Assembly (NCBI RefSeq): GCF_026153355.1
Contig: NZ_CP110636.1
Coordinates: 186,001 to 250,000, forward strand
DNA from: Streptomyces endophytica
Lineage (GTDB): Bacteria > Actinomycetota > Actinomycetes > Streptomycetales > Streptomycetaceae
DNA length: 64,000 nucleotides
Direction: 5' to 3'
The position numbers were made by a program, and so were the translations under genes. The notes under the pieces were generated by a model. The model was not told the origin of the DNA. It saw only the letters and a list, made by a program, of their open reading frames with translations, and did not search any database. This document shows positions 17,788 to 27,971 of the stretch, in pieces; the first letter of the stretch is position 1; the number at the start of each line of letters is the position of its first letter.

Positions 17788-20558
17788 GTGAACGAGCAGG
17801 AGGCTTTCCGGCCGGACGGAAACGATCCTGACGACGACCAGTCCGAGTTCGACCTGACCGGCGAGTTCAAGATCGACTTTGCCGCGCCGGCCTGGTACGC
17901 GAGCAACGACACCAGCGGCGGCGCGGGTGCCGCGGCTTCTCCTGCGCCTTCGCCCACCACTCCGCCGGCCGCGACGCCGCCCGGCCCGCCAACCGGTCAG
18001 CCGCTGACCGGGCCGGCCCAGGGCGCACCGGTGCCGGGCCTTCCGCAGCAGGGCGCACCGGCCGTGGACGCCGCACCGCCCGGTTTCCCGACGCTGCGTC
18101 CGCAGGGCGCGGACGGCGCCGCGCCGGAGGCCCCCGCGGAGCCCGCGCCGGCCGCGAACGACGCGTCCGACGGCGGCAACAAGCGTTCCGGCACGGGCGT
18201 CGACCCGTCGGCCTCCCTCTGGGACGACGATGACGACAGCGAGCCGGAGCCCGAGGCGTCACCCGAGACGGTGAACGCGGCCGCCGCCCCGGCACCGCAG
18301 CCGGATGCCATGGCCCCCAACTCCCCTGCCGAGGGCGCCGCCCCGGCCGCGGAGGCCGCTCCCCCGGTCCAGCAGCAGCCGCCCGCCCAGCCGGTCCAGC
18401 ACGTTCCCGATGCCGCCGCTCAGGGCGCGCAGGCGGGCCAGCCGCCGGTGCCGCAGCAGGCACATCCGCAGGGCGCACCCGTGCAGGGCCAGCAGCAGCC
18501 GCCCGCCCAGCAGGGTCAGCAGCCGCAGCAGGCCGTACCGCAGGGCGCTCCGCAGCAGCAGGGTGTCCCGCAGCAGGGCGCTCCGTGGGGCGCCGCGACG
18601 GACGGTCAGCAGCAGGGCGTCCCGGGCCAGGCCGTTCCCGGGCAGGGGGTGCCCGGGCAGGGCGTCCCCGGTCAGGCCGTTCCCGGCCAGGGTGGACTGC
18701 CGCCGCTGCCGCCGGAGTTCCAGCCCGCCGACCCGCGCATGGCCCAGGCCGGTCAGCAGCCGCCGGCCCAGCACGGTCAGCAGCCGCAGCAGGGCGTGCC
18801 GCAGCTGGGCCAGCAGCAGATGCCGGCCCAGCAGCAGCCGCAGCAGCAGGCCGGTTACCCGCAGCAGGCGCAGCACCCCCAGCAGGCCGGGTACCCCCAG
18901 CAGGGCCAGCCCGCGCAAGCGCAGGGCGCCTACGGCTATCCGCAGCCCGCGTACGGCTACCCACAGCAGGGCCAGCCGCAGCAGCACCCCAACGCGGCCG
19001 CGCAGCAGCCCGCTTACGGCTACCCGCAGACCGCGGCGCAGGGCTATCCCCAGCAGGGCCAGCAGCAGCCCGGGTACGACCAGCACCAGGCGGCCCAGCA
19101 GGCCGCACAGGCGCAGCAGGCCGCCCAAGCCCAACAGGCCGCCCAGGCCCAGCAACAGGCGCACCAGGCACAGCAGGCGCACCAGGCCCAGCAAGCGCAG
19201 CAGGCACAGCAGGCGCAGCAGGCACAGCAGGCGCCGTATCAGCCGCTGCCCGGCCAGCAGGCGGACCCCAACGCCGCGGCGAACTACGCGACGTACTCGC
19301 AGCCCGGTCAGCAGCAGCCGCAGCGGGCGGCTCCGGGCGCACCGCTCGGTTACAGCGCGGCGGTCGAGCTGACCTCCGACCGGCTGCTGCGCAACCAGCC
19401 CAAGAAGCGCAAGCCGGGCGCCAACGCGCAGCCGTCGAAGTTCAAGCTGGGCGCGAAGAAGGAGCAGGAGGAGCGGCAGCGCAAGCTGGAGCTGATCCGT
19501 ACGCCGGTGATGTCCTGCTACCGGATCGCGGTGATCAGCCTCAAGGGCGGCGTCGGCAAGACGACGACCACCACGGCGCTGGGCTCCACGCTCGCCTCCG
19601 AGCGGCAGGACAAGATCCTCGCGATCGACGCCAACCCGGACGCCGGCACGCTCGGCCGACGGGTGCGCCGCGAGACCGGCGCGACCATCCGTGACCTGGT
19701 GCAGTCGATCCCGCATCTGCACAGCTACATGGACATCCGCCGGTTCACCTCGCAGGCCCCGTCGGGTCTGGAGATCCTCGCCAATGACGTCGACCCGGCC
19801 GTCTCGACGACGTTCAACGACGACGACTACCGGCGGGCGATCGACGTCCTCGGCAAGCAGTACCCGATCATCCTCACCGACTCGGGTACCGGTCTGCTCT
19901 ACAGCGCGATGCGCGGAGTCCTCGACCTCGCCGACCAGTTGATCATCATCTCCACCCCGTCCGTGGACGGTGCGAGCAGCGCCAGTACGACCCTGGACTG
20001 GCTCTCCGCGCACGGCTACGCCGACTTGGTGCAGCGCGGCATCACGGTCATCTCCGGTGTCCGCGAGACCGGCAAGATGATCAAGATCGACGACATCGTG
20101 TCGCACTTCGAGACCCGCTGCCGCGGCGTCGTGGTCGTCCCCTTCGACGAACACCTCGCCGCCGGTGCCGAGGTCGACCTCGACATGATGCGGCCCAAGA
20201 CCCGCGAGGCGTACTTCAACCTCTCCGCTCTGGTGGCCGAGGACTTCGCGCGGGCCCAGCAGGCGCAGGGGATGTACCCGCAGCAGCAGATGGGCGGCGA
20301 TCCGTACGCCCAGCAACAGCAGCAGTACGCCGCCCAGCAGGGCCAGCCGCAACAGGGCAGCCGCAGCAGGGGCAGCCGCAACAGCACCCGCAGCAGGGCC
20401 AGCCGCCGGCCGGCTACCCGCCGCAGCAGGGCGGCTGGACCCAGCAGCCCGGCCAGCCGCCGGCCCACTGGCAGCAGCAACAGCCCGCCCCGGACGCCCC
20501 CCAGCCGGACCAGTCCGGCCTGGCCCCGGGCTGGCAGCAGCAGCCGCCTCCGCAGTAG
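17788..20558 (+). CDS. SCO5717-like growth-regulating MinD/ParA-type ATPase, Q-rich, one frameshift
   Basis: About 923 residues from the GTG at 17788, with AGGAGG 5 bases upstream. Residues 1-570 are disordered: first acidic ([17 protein letters not shown]), then proline/alanine-rich, then dominated by QQG, GYPQQ and QAQQA repeats. '[28 protein letters not shown]' marks the border. Residues 575-830 are a MinD/ParA ATPase with deviant Walker A '[10 protein letters not shown]' (near 585), '[12 protein letters not shown]', and '[10 protein letters not shown]' as Walker B. The C terminus is again Q/P-rich. At about 20357 restoring one C continues [11 protein letters not shown] and ends at the TAG at 20556-20558. 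NCBI knows this family as the SCO5717 growth-regulating ATPase beside the ESX locus. A role in positioning or growth is likely. The hairpin at 20592 ends the transcript. Confidence 0.85.
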
Positions 20559-20591
20559 CACGGGCTGACGGGCGCGCAGGCGCAGAGCGAT

Positions 20592-20636
20592 ACGGGTCGG
20601 GGCCCGGCACCTTGTGGGTGCCGGGCCCCGACCCGT
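20592..20636 (+). terminator. Strong hairpin terminator after the SCO5717-like gene
   Basis: A perfect 20-bp stem (20592-20611 with 20617-20636, arms beginning ACGGGTCGGGGCC) with the loop TTGTG, 34 bases after the corrected stop. Confidence 0.9.
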
Positions 20637-20860
20637 GTGCGAGATTCGGTGTGCCGGCCCGGTAGGCGACGCCGGTTGGCTCCCGTGGACGTCTTGAGCG
20701 TCGTGAAGGTCACGTGACGGTCATCGTGAAGGTCATCTACGTCGCGCGGGCCGAGGCCCTGCGAGGGCCGTCACGCCCGTACCTCACGCCGACCCGAACG
20801 AGTGAACCCTTCCCGGTCGAACTCCGCCTGATTCCGGCCGAGTTGACGTTCACGGCGGCA

Positions 20861-20994
20861 CGACACCCGAGCGCTACGCCCGCCCGGGGAACACAACACC
20901 TGAGCGCAACGCCCGCCCGGGGAACACAACACCTGAGCGCAACGCCCGCCCAGGGCACACAACACCTGAGCGCAACGCCCGCCCACGGAACACG
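20861..20994. repeat. 33-bp tandem repeat, about four copies
   Basis: Four near-identical units of 33 bases (core ACACCTGAGCGCAACGCCCG, then CCCGGGGAACACA). The two central copies are identical. Spacer-less and intergenic, so this is a minisatellite and not CRISPR. Confidence 0.9.
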
Positions 20995-21173
20995 GCAGCC
21001 ACAGCCACAGTCACAGCCGCAACCGCAGCACTACACCCGCCCACCCCCCGAAGGGGGGTGGGCGGCGGGGAAAAACTGGTTCGGCGGGAAACGGGAAAGC
21101 GGCGGGGAACGCTTGCATCGGCGGGGAAGACTTGTGCCGGTGGGGAAGGCTCCCGTCAACGGGGAAGCTCCCG

Positions 21174-21290
21174 CCAGGCCGTCAGGCCTCAGGCAGTCAG
21201 GCCTCAGGCAGTCAGCCGTCAGGCCTCAGGCAGTCAGGCAGTCAGGCAACCAGGCACTCAGGCCCCAGGCCGTCACATCTCCGACCCTCA
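21174..21290. repeat. CAGGC/GTCAGGC-type tandem repeats
   Basis: Irregular repeats of GTCAGGC and CTCAGGCA over about 110 bases upstream of the ribF terminator. Units are 7-10 bases and imperfect. Confidence 0.75.
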
Positions 21291-21292
21291 GG

Positions 21293-21318
21293 CCCCAACC
21301 GGCCGCGGCCGGTTGGGG
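21293..21318 (-). terminator. Perfect 26-bp palindrome after ribF
   Basis: The 13-base half-site CCCCAACCGGCCG and its exact complement abut with no loop. It lies 12 bases after the ribF stop at 21331. As RNA it would open a small loop and act as a terminator. As DNA it is a perfect palindrome and could also be a binding site. Confidence 0.75.
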
Positions 21319-21330
21319 CACGTCCCGTCG

Positions 21331-22278
21331 TCAGCCCGCGTCGGCGATGAGGCCGCGGGCCAGTTTCACGTCGACCGCCATCCGGTCCAGCAGGGCGTCG
21401 AGGGTGTCGAACTTCTCCTGGCCGCGGATGTAGGCGAGGAAGTCCACCCCCACGTGCAGCCCGTACAGGTCCAGCCCGACGCGGTCGATCGCGTACGCCT
21501 CGACCGTGCGCACCTTGCCGTCGAACTGCGGGTTGGTGCCGACCGAGATGGCCGCCGGCATCGCCTCGCCCTCGACCTGCAGCAGCCCCGCGTAGACGCC
21601 GTCGGCCGGGATCGCCGTGTGCGGCAGGGTTTCGACGTTGGCCGTCGGGAAGCCCAGTTCACGGCCCCGCTGGGCGCCACGGACGACGACGCCCTCGACG
21701 CGGTGCGGCCGCCCCAGGACCTCCCGCGCACCGGTCACGTCGCCGCCGGCGACCAGCCGGCGGGCGAGCGTGGAGGAGAACGGCTCGCCGCCGCCCGCCT
21801 CCCCGCGCTCGAAGAGGTCAACGACCTCGACGGTGTAGTCGTAGGTGGTCCCGAGTTCGGCGAGGGTCTCGACGTTGCCGGTCGCCTTGTGGCCGAAGCG
21901 GAAGTTGGGGCCCTCGACGACGACCTGTGCGTGCAGCTTGTCGACCAGCACCTTGACCACGAAGTCGGCCGGCGACAGCTTCGAGAACTCCTTGGTGAAC
22001 GGCAGCACCAGGACCGCGTCCACACCGAGCGCGGTCATCAGCTCCGCACGCCGGTGGTGCGGCGCCAGCAGCGGCGGGTGGGTCCCGGGCCGTACAACCT
22101 CGCTGGGGTGCGGGTCGAAGGTGACGACCACCGCCGGGATCCCCAGCTCGCGGGCGCGCGCGACGGCCTTGCCGATGATCAGTTGGTGGCCGCGGTGCAC
22201 ACCGTCGTACGAGCCGATGGTGACGACGCTGCGTCCCCAGCCCTCGGGGATGTCCTCCAAGCCACGCCAGCGCTGCAC
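21331..22278 (-). CDS. ribF: Bifunctional riboflavin kinase/FAD synthetase RibF
   Basis: 315 residues, normal length. It makes FMN from riboflavin and ATP, then FAD. The N-terminal FAD synthetase (nucleotidyltransferase) domain has 'VVTIGSYDGVHRGHQ' (17-32), the HxGH-type ATP site, and 'VVTFDPHPSEV', 'VVEGPNFRFGHKATG'. The C-terminal riboflavin kinase domain starts near 188 with 'EGVVVRGAQRGRELGFPTANV' (the GxxxGxxxGFPTAN motif), then 'PADGVYAG' and 'VEAYAID'. It closes the truB-rbfA-infB-nusA chromosomal neighbourhood, as in other actinobacteria. I see no FMN riboswitch upstream. Confidence 0.95.
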   Translation of the reverse strand: MQRWRGLEDIPEGWGRSVVTIGSYDGVHRGHQLIIGKAVARARELGIPAVVVTFDPHPSEVVRPGTHPPLLAPHHRRAELMTALGVDAVLVLPFTKEFSKLSPADFVVKVLVDKLHAQVVVEGPNFRFGHKATGNVETLAELGTTYDYTVEVVDLFERGEAGGGEPFSSTLARRLVAGGDVTGAREVLGRPHRVEGVVVRGAQRGRELGFPTANVETLPHTAIPADGVYAGLLQVEGEAMPAAISVGTNPQFDGKVRTVEAYAIDRVGLDLYGLHVGVDFLAYIRGQEKFDTLDALLDRMAVDVKLARGLIADAG

Positions 22279-22660
22279 TCTGCCCGCTCCTCGCCCGAAC
22301 TCTTGTCAGTCCACTGCGCCACGTCGGCATGGCGCAGGTCTAAGACTGCCATGCCCCGGGTGGTGCTTCGCGCGAAGGGTCGCCGGCGACCGCCCGGTGG
22401 ATCTTCACGGCGGCACCACGCCGGCCCCGCACCCGGGCCGGGTACCCGGTCTCCGTCCCACGGACACCTGATCGCGCACGCCTGACCGACGGCATCTGAG
22501 GTCGGGCTCAAGGCCGGGCGGGGTCGGGGTGGGGGTCGGGACCCTGACCCCGGTCCGTGCCCCCGGTTCGTGCCGCCGGTCCGTGCCGCCGGCCCCTGCC
22601 GCCGGTCCGTGCCCCCGGTCCGTTTTCCGGTACGCGCCCCGGCCGCGGCCTCCGGCCCGG
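22279..22660. other. Intergenic region with GCCGCCGGTCCGT-type repeats
   Basis: 382 bases between ribF and the protease/NTPase gene. At 22550-22630 there are about five imperfect copies of a 13-base unit, GCCGCCGGTCCGT or GCCCCCGGTCCGT. There is no convincing gene. The ribF promoter should lie near 22280-22350. Confidence 0.5.
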
Positions 22661-25600
22661 TCACCCGCTCCGGCTCCCGGCCGCCGGCGTACGGGCGCGG
22701 GCTCCCCTCGTCGCGGCGGACCCCGCCGGATCCGCCGCCCCCTCCCGGAGCCGGCGGGCGAAGCCGGGCAGGCGGCGGCCCAGCTCCGCCAGCCGCCGCT
22801 CGTAGCGGGCCGCGCCGCCCGGCGTACGGGCCAGCAGCACGCCGGTGCGCCGCACCAGGTCACGGGTGCGCTCCGCGGGCCGCCGTTCGCAGCCCTCGGC
22901 GGCCGCCCGGAGCAGCGCTTCCAGGACGCTGGTGTCGGCGGCGGCACCGTGCTCGCCCTGGGCCAGACCGTACGGGCCCCGCTCCTGTTCCTCCTGCGCC
23001 AGCAGGGCCTCCAGCAGGTCGCCGCGCAGCGCTTCCGAGGCGCCGGAACCGGCCTCCGCCAGTACATCGGCCAGTGCGCACCGGACCGGCGCCGGGCAGC
23101 CGGTGATCAGCTCACCGGCCAACTGGCGCAGCGCGGCGCGGGCGGCCGGTCCGCGCTCCAGGCGATGGGCGACGAACTCCGCGACCGGCCGCGCGGCGCG
23201 GTCCGGGCTGCACCGGGCGTAGTCGCGGACGAGCGAGGCGGCACGGGTGGCGGGCCCGGGCGCGTCGAGCCCGGCGAGCAGCCGCAGCAGCGCGGCGGCG
23301 ACCGGTGGCCCTTCGCCGCCGGTGAGCCGGGCCCGGAAGGCGGCCAGCACCGGCACGGGGTGCTCGGCGAGGGCACCCGCGAACGCCGTGGGCGGCAGCT
23401 GCGGGTCTCCCGCGACGAAACGGGCCAGCGCCCGGGCCAGATAGCGGGGGCGGCTGACCGGGTCGCCCACCAGGAGCGCCAGCGCCGAACCCACGCAGGG
23501 TTCGGCGAACGGTTCGCCCTCCGCTTCGCCCGGCACTTCGCCCGTCGCTTCGCCCTTCGCCGCGCGCGTCGCTGCGAGCGTCGGTTCGTCCGTCGCTTCG
23601 TCCGTCGCTTCGTCCGTCGCTTCGGACGGCGTCCCGTGCGGTGTGCCCTGAGGCCCGGAGAGCAGGGCGAGGGCCGCCTCGCGGAGCAGGGCGCGATCGG
23701 CCTCCGTACGGGCGTGGGGCGCGGCACGCAGGCCGTACGACGCGGCGGCCGCCCGGCGGCGGGGGCAGGGGTCCTGGGCCCAGCGGGCGACGGCCCGGCA
23801 GATCGTCGACGGCTCGTCCTCGGCGAGCGCGCCGAGCAGCTCGTCGCCCCTGGGGTGTGCGGCCGCCACCAGCGCCTCGGTGAGCGCGTCGGGTGCCCGC
23901 CGGCGGTGGGCGTACAGGAGGGCCTGCGCGGCGGCCGCGACGGTGATCTCGCGCGGCGCCGGTACGGACGAATCCAGCAGGGGTGTTGAGCCGGGAGGCG
24001 GAGGCGTGGAACCCCGGGGCGGAGGTACGGAGTCGGGGGCCGGGCGGCCCGGCAGTCCGGCGCCCAGCAGGCGGTTGTCGTCGAACCATGCGCAGAACAG
24101 GGGCTGGACGCGCTGCGGGTCGGCGCGCAGCAGCTCGGCCGCGGCGTCCAGAAAGCGCGCCGGTGTGCCCACCGCGCCGCCGGCCCCCGCCCGTCAGCCG
24201 GCACCAGCCGGCGCAGCAGGTCCAGCCGGTCCTCGTCCGCCAGTGCCAGCCGCTCCCAGAACCACGGCCCGAACGCGTCCAGCCCCGTGTGCGCGAAACC
24301 GCCCGCCCGCAGCGACCGTTCGGTGATCCGGTCGGCCAGCAGCCGCAGCACGCCGGTGTACGGCCCGGCGTCGGGGACCGCGAGCAGTACGCCGGTGAGC
24401 AGCTGCCGGGCCCACCGGGGCCCGTCCACGGGCCGTGGGGACGCAACCGCCGCCCCCTCCCCCAGCACATCCGGCTCCGCCCCCGCTCCGTGTCCGGCCC
24501 CCCTCCCGGAACGCCCGGCCCGGCCCCGCCATCCGGATCCCCCAGAAGATCCCGGACATCCTGAACATCCCGAAGATCCGGAACATCCGGCGACGGCCCA
24601 TGGCAGCCACCGCAATCGCCGGAGCCACCGCAATCGTCGGAGCCACCACAATCGCCGGAGCCGCCGCAGTCGCTGGAATCGCCGGCGTCACCGTCGTAAG
24701 AGAGGAGCGCGGGCTGCGCCTGCGGTACGTCCTCGCGCCGAGCCTGGAGCAAGCCGTCCCCGTAGGTGGCCCGGAGCGGCCCTTCGCCAGCCGCCGTCGC
24801 CATCGGCACCAACTCGGCGAGCCGGAAGGCGAGTTGGACCCGGCCCGCCTGTCGGGCGAGCCGGAGGAGTGCCTCGACGACCGGGGCCGGGCGGTGGCCC
24901 GGGACGGTCAGCAGGTCGAGATCGACGTGGGCGCCCTGCAGCCATTCGCCGAACTCGTCGTGGGCGAAGCGGAATCCGGGGCCGGCCGGTACCAGCAGGC
25001 CCTCGGCGAGCGCCGCGGCGGACCAGCCGGCCCGGGCCGGGAAGACCTCCTCGAAGGACGGACGGTCCAACGCGCCCTCCACTGAGGCGAGGCAGCGGCG
25101 GGCGGCCTCGTGCACCTGGCCCGCGACCTGGGTGGCCAGCCGGCGCACGGCGATGCCGCGCGGCGCGGGCCGGTACCCGGCGGCGATGCGTACGGCGATC
25201 CGCAGGGACATCAGGTCCAGGTAGGCGTCGAAGACCTGGTGGCGGTCCGGTGCGCCGAGCAGCGCCCCGCCCGGCTCACCGTTCCCGCGTTCCGCCCCGG
25301 CCCCGCCCCTCCCCCGGCCAGCTCCTCCCGTACCTCCGCCAGCAGCCGCAGCGTCAGCGGGTGGCGGGCGTCCGGGGCGGCGGGGGCGCCGGGCGGCAGG
25401 CCGTAGCGTTCCCGGGCGCGCTCCGCCGCCGTCTTGGGGAGGTCGCCGACCGCCACGCAATCGGGGAGGGAGGGCGCCGCACCGCCCGGTCGCGGCCGGT
25501 GCAGCAGCCCGGGCGGGAAGAGCGCTCCGGCCCGTTCCCAGTGGGCGGGGCGGCAGGCGATGACGAGCTGGACGCGGGCGGTGCGCAGCCAGTGGACCGT

Positions 25601-26784
25601 CGCGGCGGTCCATTCGGCCAGCCGCTCGTGCCGGGCCAGCGCGGGCGGCATCTCCTCCGGGCCGTCGAGGAGCACCAGCAGCGGCCGGCCGGTGCCGGCG
25701 GCGAGTGCGGCGACGGTCTCGGGGGTGGCGTCCGTCGGGTCGCCCGCCGTACGACCCGAGGCGACGAGGTCCCGGCCCGCGGAGCGCAGCGCGCGCCCCA
25801 CCGCGGCGCGTACGCCCTCGTCACCGGCCCGCAGGTCGGCGCCGCGCAGCCGGACGGTGGGGGCCGGTGGCGCGCCGGCCGCCCGGCGCGCCGCGAGCCG
25901 GGCCAGCTCGGTGCTCCGCCCGGTGCCCGGGCCGCCCACCAGGGCCAGCACGCGCGCCCCGGACGCCCGGTACGCCTCCGCCTCCGTGAAGCGGGTCAAC
26001 TCCCCCTGGACGTCAGGGCGTTCGACTGGTTCGGGGAGCGGCCGGGCGGGGGCGGACGGGCTCGCGGAGAGGGCCGTGAGCCGCAGTACCCCGGCGGGGT
26101 TCAGTTCGCTGCCGTACGCGGGGACGGTCGTGGCGTTGCGTGCCAGCAGGGCGGCCAGTGGGCCCTGGGCGCGGCCTCGGCGATCGCGCGCAGCGGGACG
26201 GCGAGGCCGCCGGCCCGGCGGCCGGCGTGCAGCGCGCTGCCGAGGACGCCGAGCACCACACCGGTCCGGCCGTCCAGCACCGGCCCGCCGATCGCGGGCC
26301 CGCCCAGCCGCAGCGCCTCCCGGCCGCCCGCGCACAGCGCCAACTCCAGGGTGTGGTCAAGGGGATGGACACGGTCGCCGGCGGTGTACGTGACGCCGGA
26401 GGCGGGGCCGACGACCGTGCCGTCCAGCCAGCCGCCCGTCCAGAGCCGGGCCGGGGCGCCCGCGTCCGGCCGGGCCGTGCCGATCGGCAGCGGGCGGAGC
26501 CGGTCCGGGCGGAAGCCGGTGGTCCTGATGAGCGCGAGCCCGCTTCCGGGGAGGGGCGTGATGTCGCTCGGCTCCACCGGGCGGGTCCAGGCGGTGGCCG
26601 CCCCGCCGGTGGCCGTGACGGGCCGCATGGGCTGGAGCACCAGTCCGGCCGCGCCGTCCACGGCCTCATGACTGGTGACCACCGTGCCCTCGTGGTCCGC
26701 GAGGAATCCCGTGCCACGGGTGTGACCTGCCAGATCACGGATCCGCACCAGTGCGGAGTCCGCATCGGCATCCAGCAACGCCAT
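22661..26784 (-). CDS. Trypsin-like (pseudo)protease fused to a STAND-type NTPase, four frameshifts
   Basis: One protein of about 1370 residues is readable if four frame changes are allowed, near 26175, 25310, 24500 and 24185, all at C/G runs. Start ATG at 26784 (MALLDADADSALVRI). Residues 1-200 have a trypsin-like fold ('GTGFLADHEGTVVTSHEAV', 'GPAIGGPVLDGRTGVVLGVLG'). His39 is kept, but the usual Asp position is Gly82 and the Ser position is Ile165, so it should not cleave. From about 250, 'LALVGGPGTGRSTELARL' is a P-loop and 'PLLVLLDGPEE' a Walker B. 'FRFAHDEFGEWLQGAHV' is typical of the winged-helix end of STAND NTPases. A helical repeat region follows, with a DCGGSG repeat and a TDEA repeat inside it. 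The role is unknown. Signalling or sensing is an inference from the STAND architecture. Confidence 0.65.
23588..23623. repeat. 12-bp tandem repeat encoding ATDE
   Basis: Three exact copies of a 12-base unit (GTCCGTCGCTTC) inside the protease/NTPase gene, encoding Ala-Thr-Asp-Glu, flanked by related but diverged units. In frame, so copy number can vary without breaking the gene. Confidence 0.8.
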
Positions 26785-26950
26785 TGCCGATCCTTCCCGC
26801 CGGTACCGTCCCCCGACGGTAAGCAGGCCGTGATCGTCCTGGCAGGGGGTGCGGCGAACGCGCCCCCGTCCGCGCCTTGCTTCACTCCGAGCGCCTCGCC
26901 GAATGAGTGAATGCCCGAGGTGCCCTGGATAGAGATCAAGCGGAGGGGGA

Positions 26951-27002
26951 TGGTGGAGCGCGGACCGGCACCCGTGCCTGCCGGGCGGCCCGCGTTCCAC
27001 CA
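26951..27002 (-). terminator. Nested hairpin terminator after truB
   Basis: A 13-bp outer stem with one G-U pair (26951-26963 with 26990-27002, TGGTGGAGCGCGG) encloses an inner CCGGCA/TGCCGG stem. It lies 38 bases after the truB stop at 27040. Confidence 0.7.
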
Positions 27003-27039
27003 CCTCCCCGAAGCGGGGTTTCCGGTCCGTCCCCAGCGG

Positions 27040-27969
27040 TCAGATGGCGAAGACCGCCAGGCTCTTGGCCTTCCCGCCCTGGTTCTCCACCAGCGCCAGG
27101 AACCGCCCATCGGGCCCGAAGGCCGCGACCGGCCCGTCGGCCTCGAAGCGCGGCATCGCGATCCGTGCGCCATTGAGCAGCAGCCGGGCCTGTGCCTCGG
27201 TGACGTCCCAGCGGGTGAAGGCCGCGTCCGCCGCCTCACCGACCGGCATGATCGGCAGCCCGCCGCCCTCGGGGGCGTCCACCGCCGCCTGGAGCTGCTC
27301 CAGGGTGTGCGCCTGGTCCAGCTTGTACGGCCCGACGCGGGTGCGGCGCAGTGCGGTCAGATGGCCGCCGACGCCGAGCCCGGCGCCCAGGTCGCGGGCC
27401 AGGGCACGGATGTACGTCCCGGAGGAGCACTCGACGGAGACCAGCAGGTCGGTCACCGGCGTGCCGTCCTCCGCCTCGGTCTCGTGCGCGGAGTGCACCA
27501 CGAACGAGGAGACGGTGACCGGGCGGGCCGGGATCTGCACGTCCTCGCCCTCGCGCACCCGGGAGTACGACCGCTTGCCGTTGATCTTGATGGCGCTGAC
27601 CTTGGACGGCACCTGCATGATCGCGCCGGACAGCTGCGCGACCCGGGCGTCGATGTCCTCGCGGGCCAGGCCGTGCGCCGCCTTGGACGCGGTGATCTCG
27701 CCCTCGGCGTCATCGGTGATCGTGGTCTGGCCCAGCCGGACGGTACCGACGTACTCCTTCTCCGTCAGCGCCAGGTGGCCGAGGAGCTTGGTGGCCCGCT
27801 CCAGGCCCAGGACGAGCACGCCGGTGGCCATCGGGTCGAGGGTGCCGGCATGGCCGACCCGGCGGGTGCGGGCCATACCGCGCATCTTCGCCACCACGTC
27901 GTGCGAAGTGAAGCCGGCCGGCTTGTCGACGATGACCAGGCCGCCCGGCTTGTTGCTCTCACGCTTCAT
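27040..27969 (-). CDS. truB: tRNA pseudouridine(55) synthase TruB
   Basis: 309 residues. Converts U55 of the tRNA T-loop to pseudouridine. 'GLVIVDKPAGFTSHDVV' at 10-26 and 'RRVGHAGTLDPMATGVLVLG' with the catalytic Asp in 'GTLDP' (about 45) are diagnostic. 'SAIKINGKRSYSRVREG' and 'VECSSGTYIRALARDLG' are the other TruB motifs. A C-terminal extension follows 'RWDVTEAQARLLLNGARI' (a PUA-like end). The start is 3 bases after the rbfA stop, so they share a transcript. Confidence 0.97.
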   Translation of the reverse strand: MKRESNKPGGLVIVDKPAGFTSHDVVAKMRGMARTRRVGHAGTLDPMATGVLVLGLERATKLLGHLALTEKEYVGTVRLGQTTITDDAEGEITASKAAHGLAREDIDARVAQLSGAIMQVPSKVSAIKINGKRSYSRVREGEDVQIPARPVTVSSFVVHSAHETEAEDGTPVTDLLVSVECSSGTYIRALARDLGAGLGVGGHLTALRRTRVGPYKLDQAHTLEQLQAAVDAPEGGGLPIMPVGEAADAAFTRWDVTEAQARLLLNGARIAMPRFEADGPVAAFGPDGRFLALVENQGGKAKSLAVFAI

Positions 27970-27971
27970 TC

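Larger units (their letters stand above)
20637..21292. other. Repeat-rich intergenic region without a gene
   Basis: About 650 bases between the converging SCO5717-like and ribF genes. There is no credible coding sequence. It holds a 33-base tandem repeat (20861-20994), a run of GGCGGGGAA-type repeats (21058-21160) and a CAGGC-rich repeat (21174-21290). Confidence 0.7.

Noticed and set aside
1..20558. bldB, which I recall near this T7SS locus in Streptomyces coelicolor
   Set aside because: None of the small proteins here has features I can tie to BldB; they are WXG100, EspC-like or unknown.
18259..20610. Minus-strand open frame of 783 residues opposite the SCO5717-like ATPase
   Set aside because: Leu/Arg-rich shadow of CAG repeats and of the MinD domain; the plus-strand frame has clear Walker motifs and a ribosome binding site.
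20861..20994. CRISPR-like array
   Set aside because: Units are contiguous with no variable spacers and no palindromic ends, and there are no cas genes.
22279..22660. FMN riboswitch upstream of ribF
   Set aside because: I looked for the conserved FMN-element cores on the minus strand and found none; the region is GC-rich repeat.
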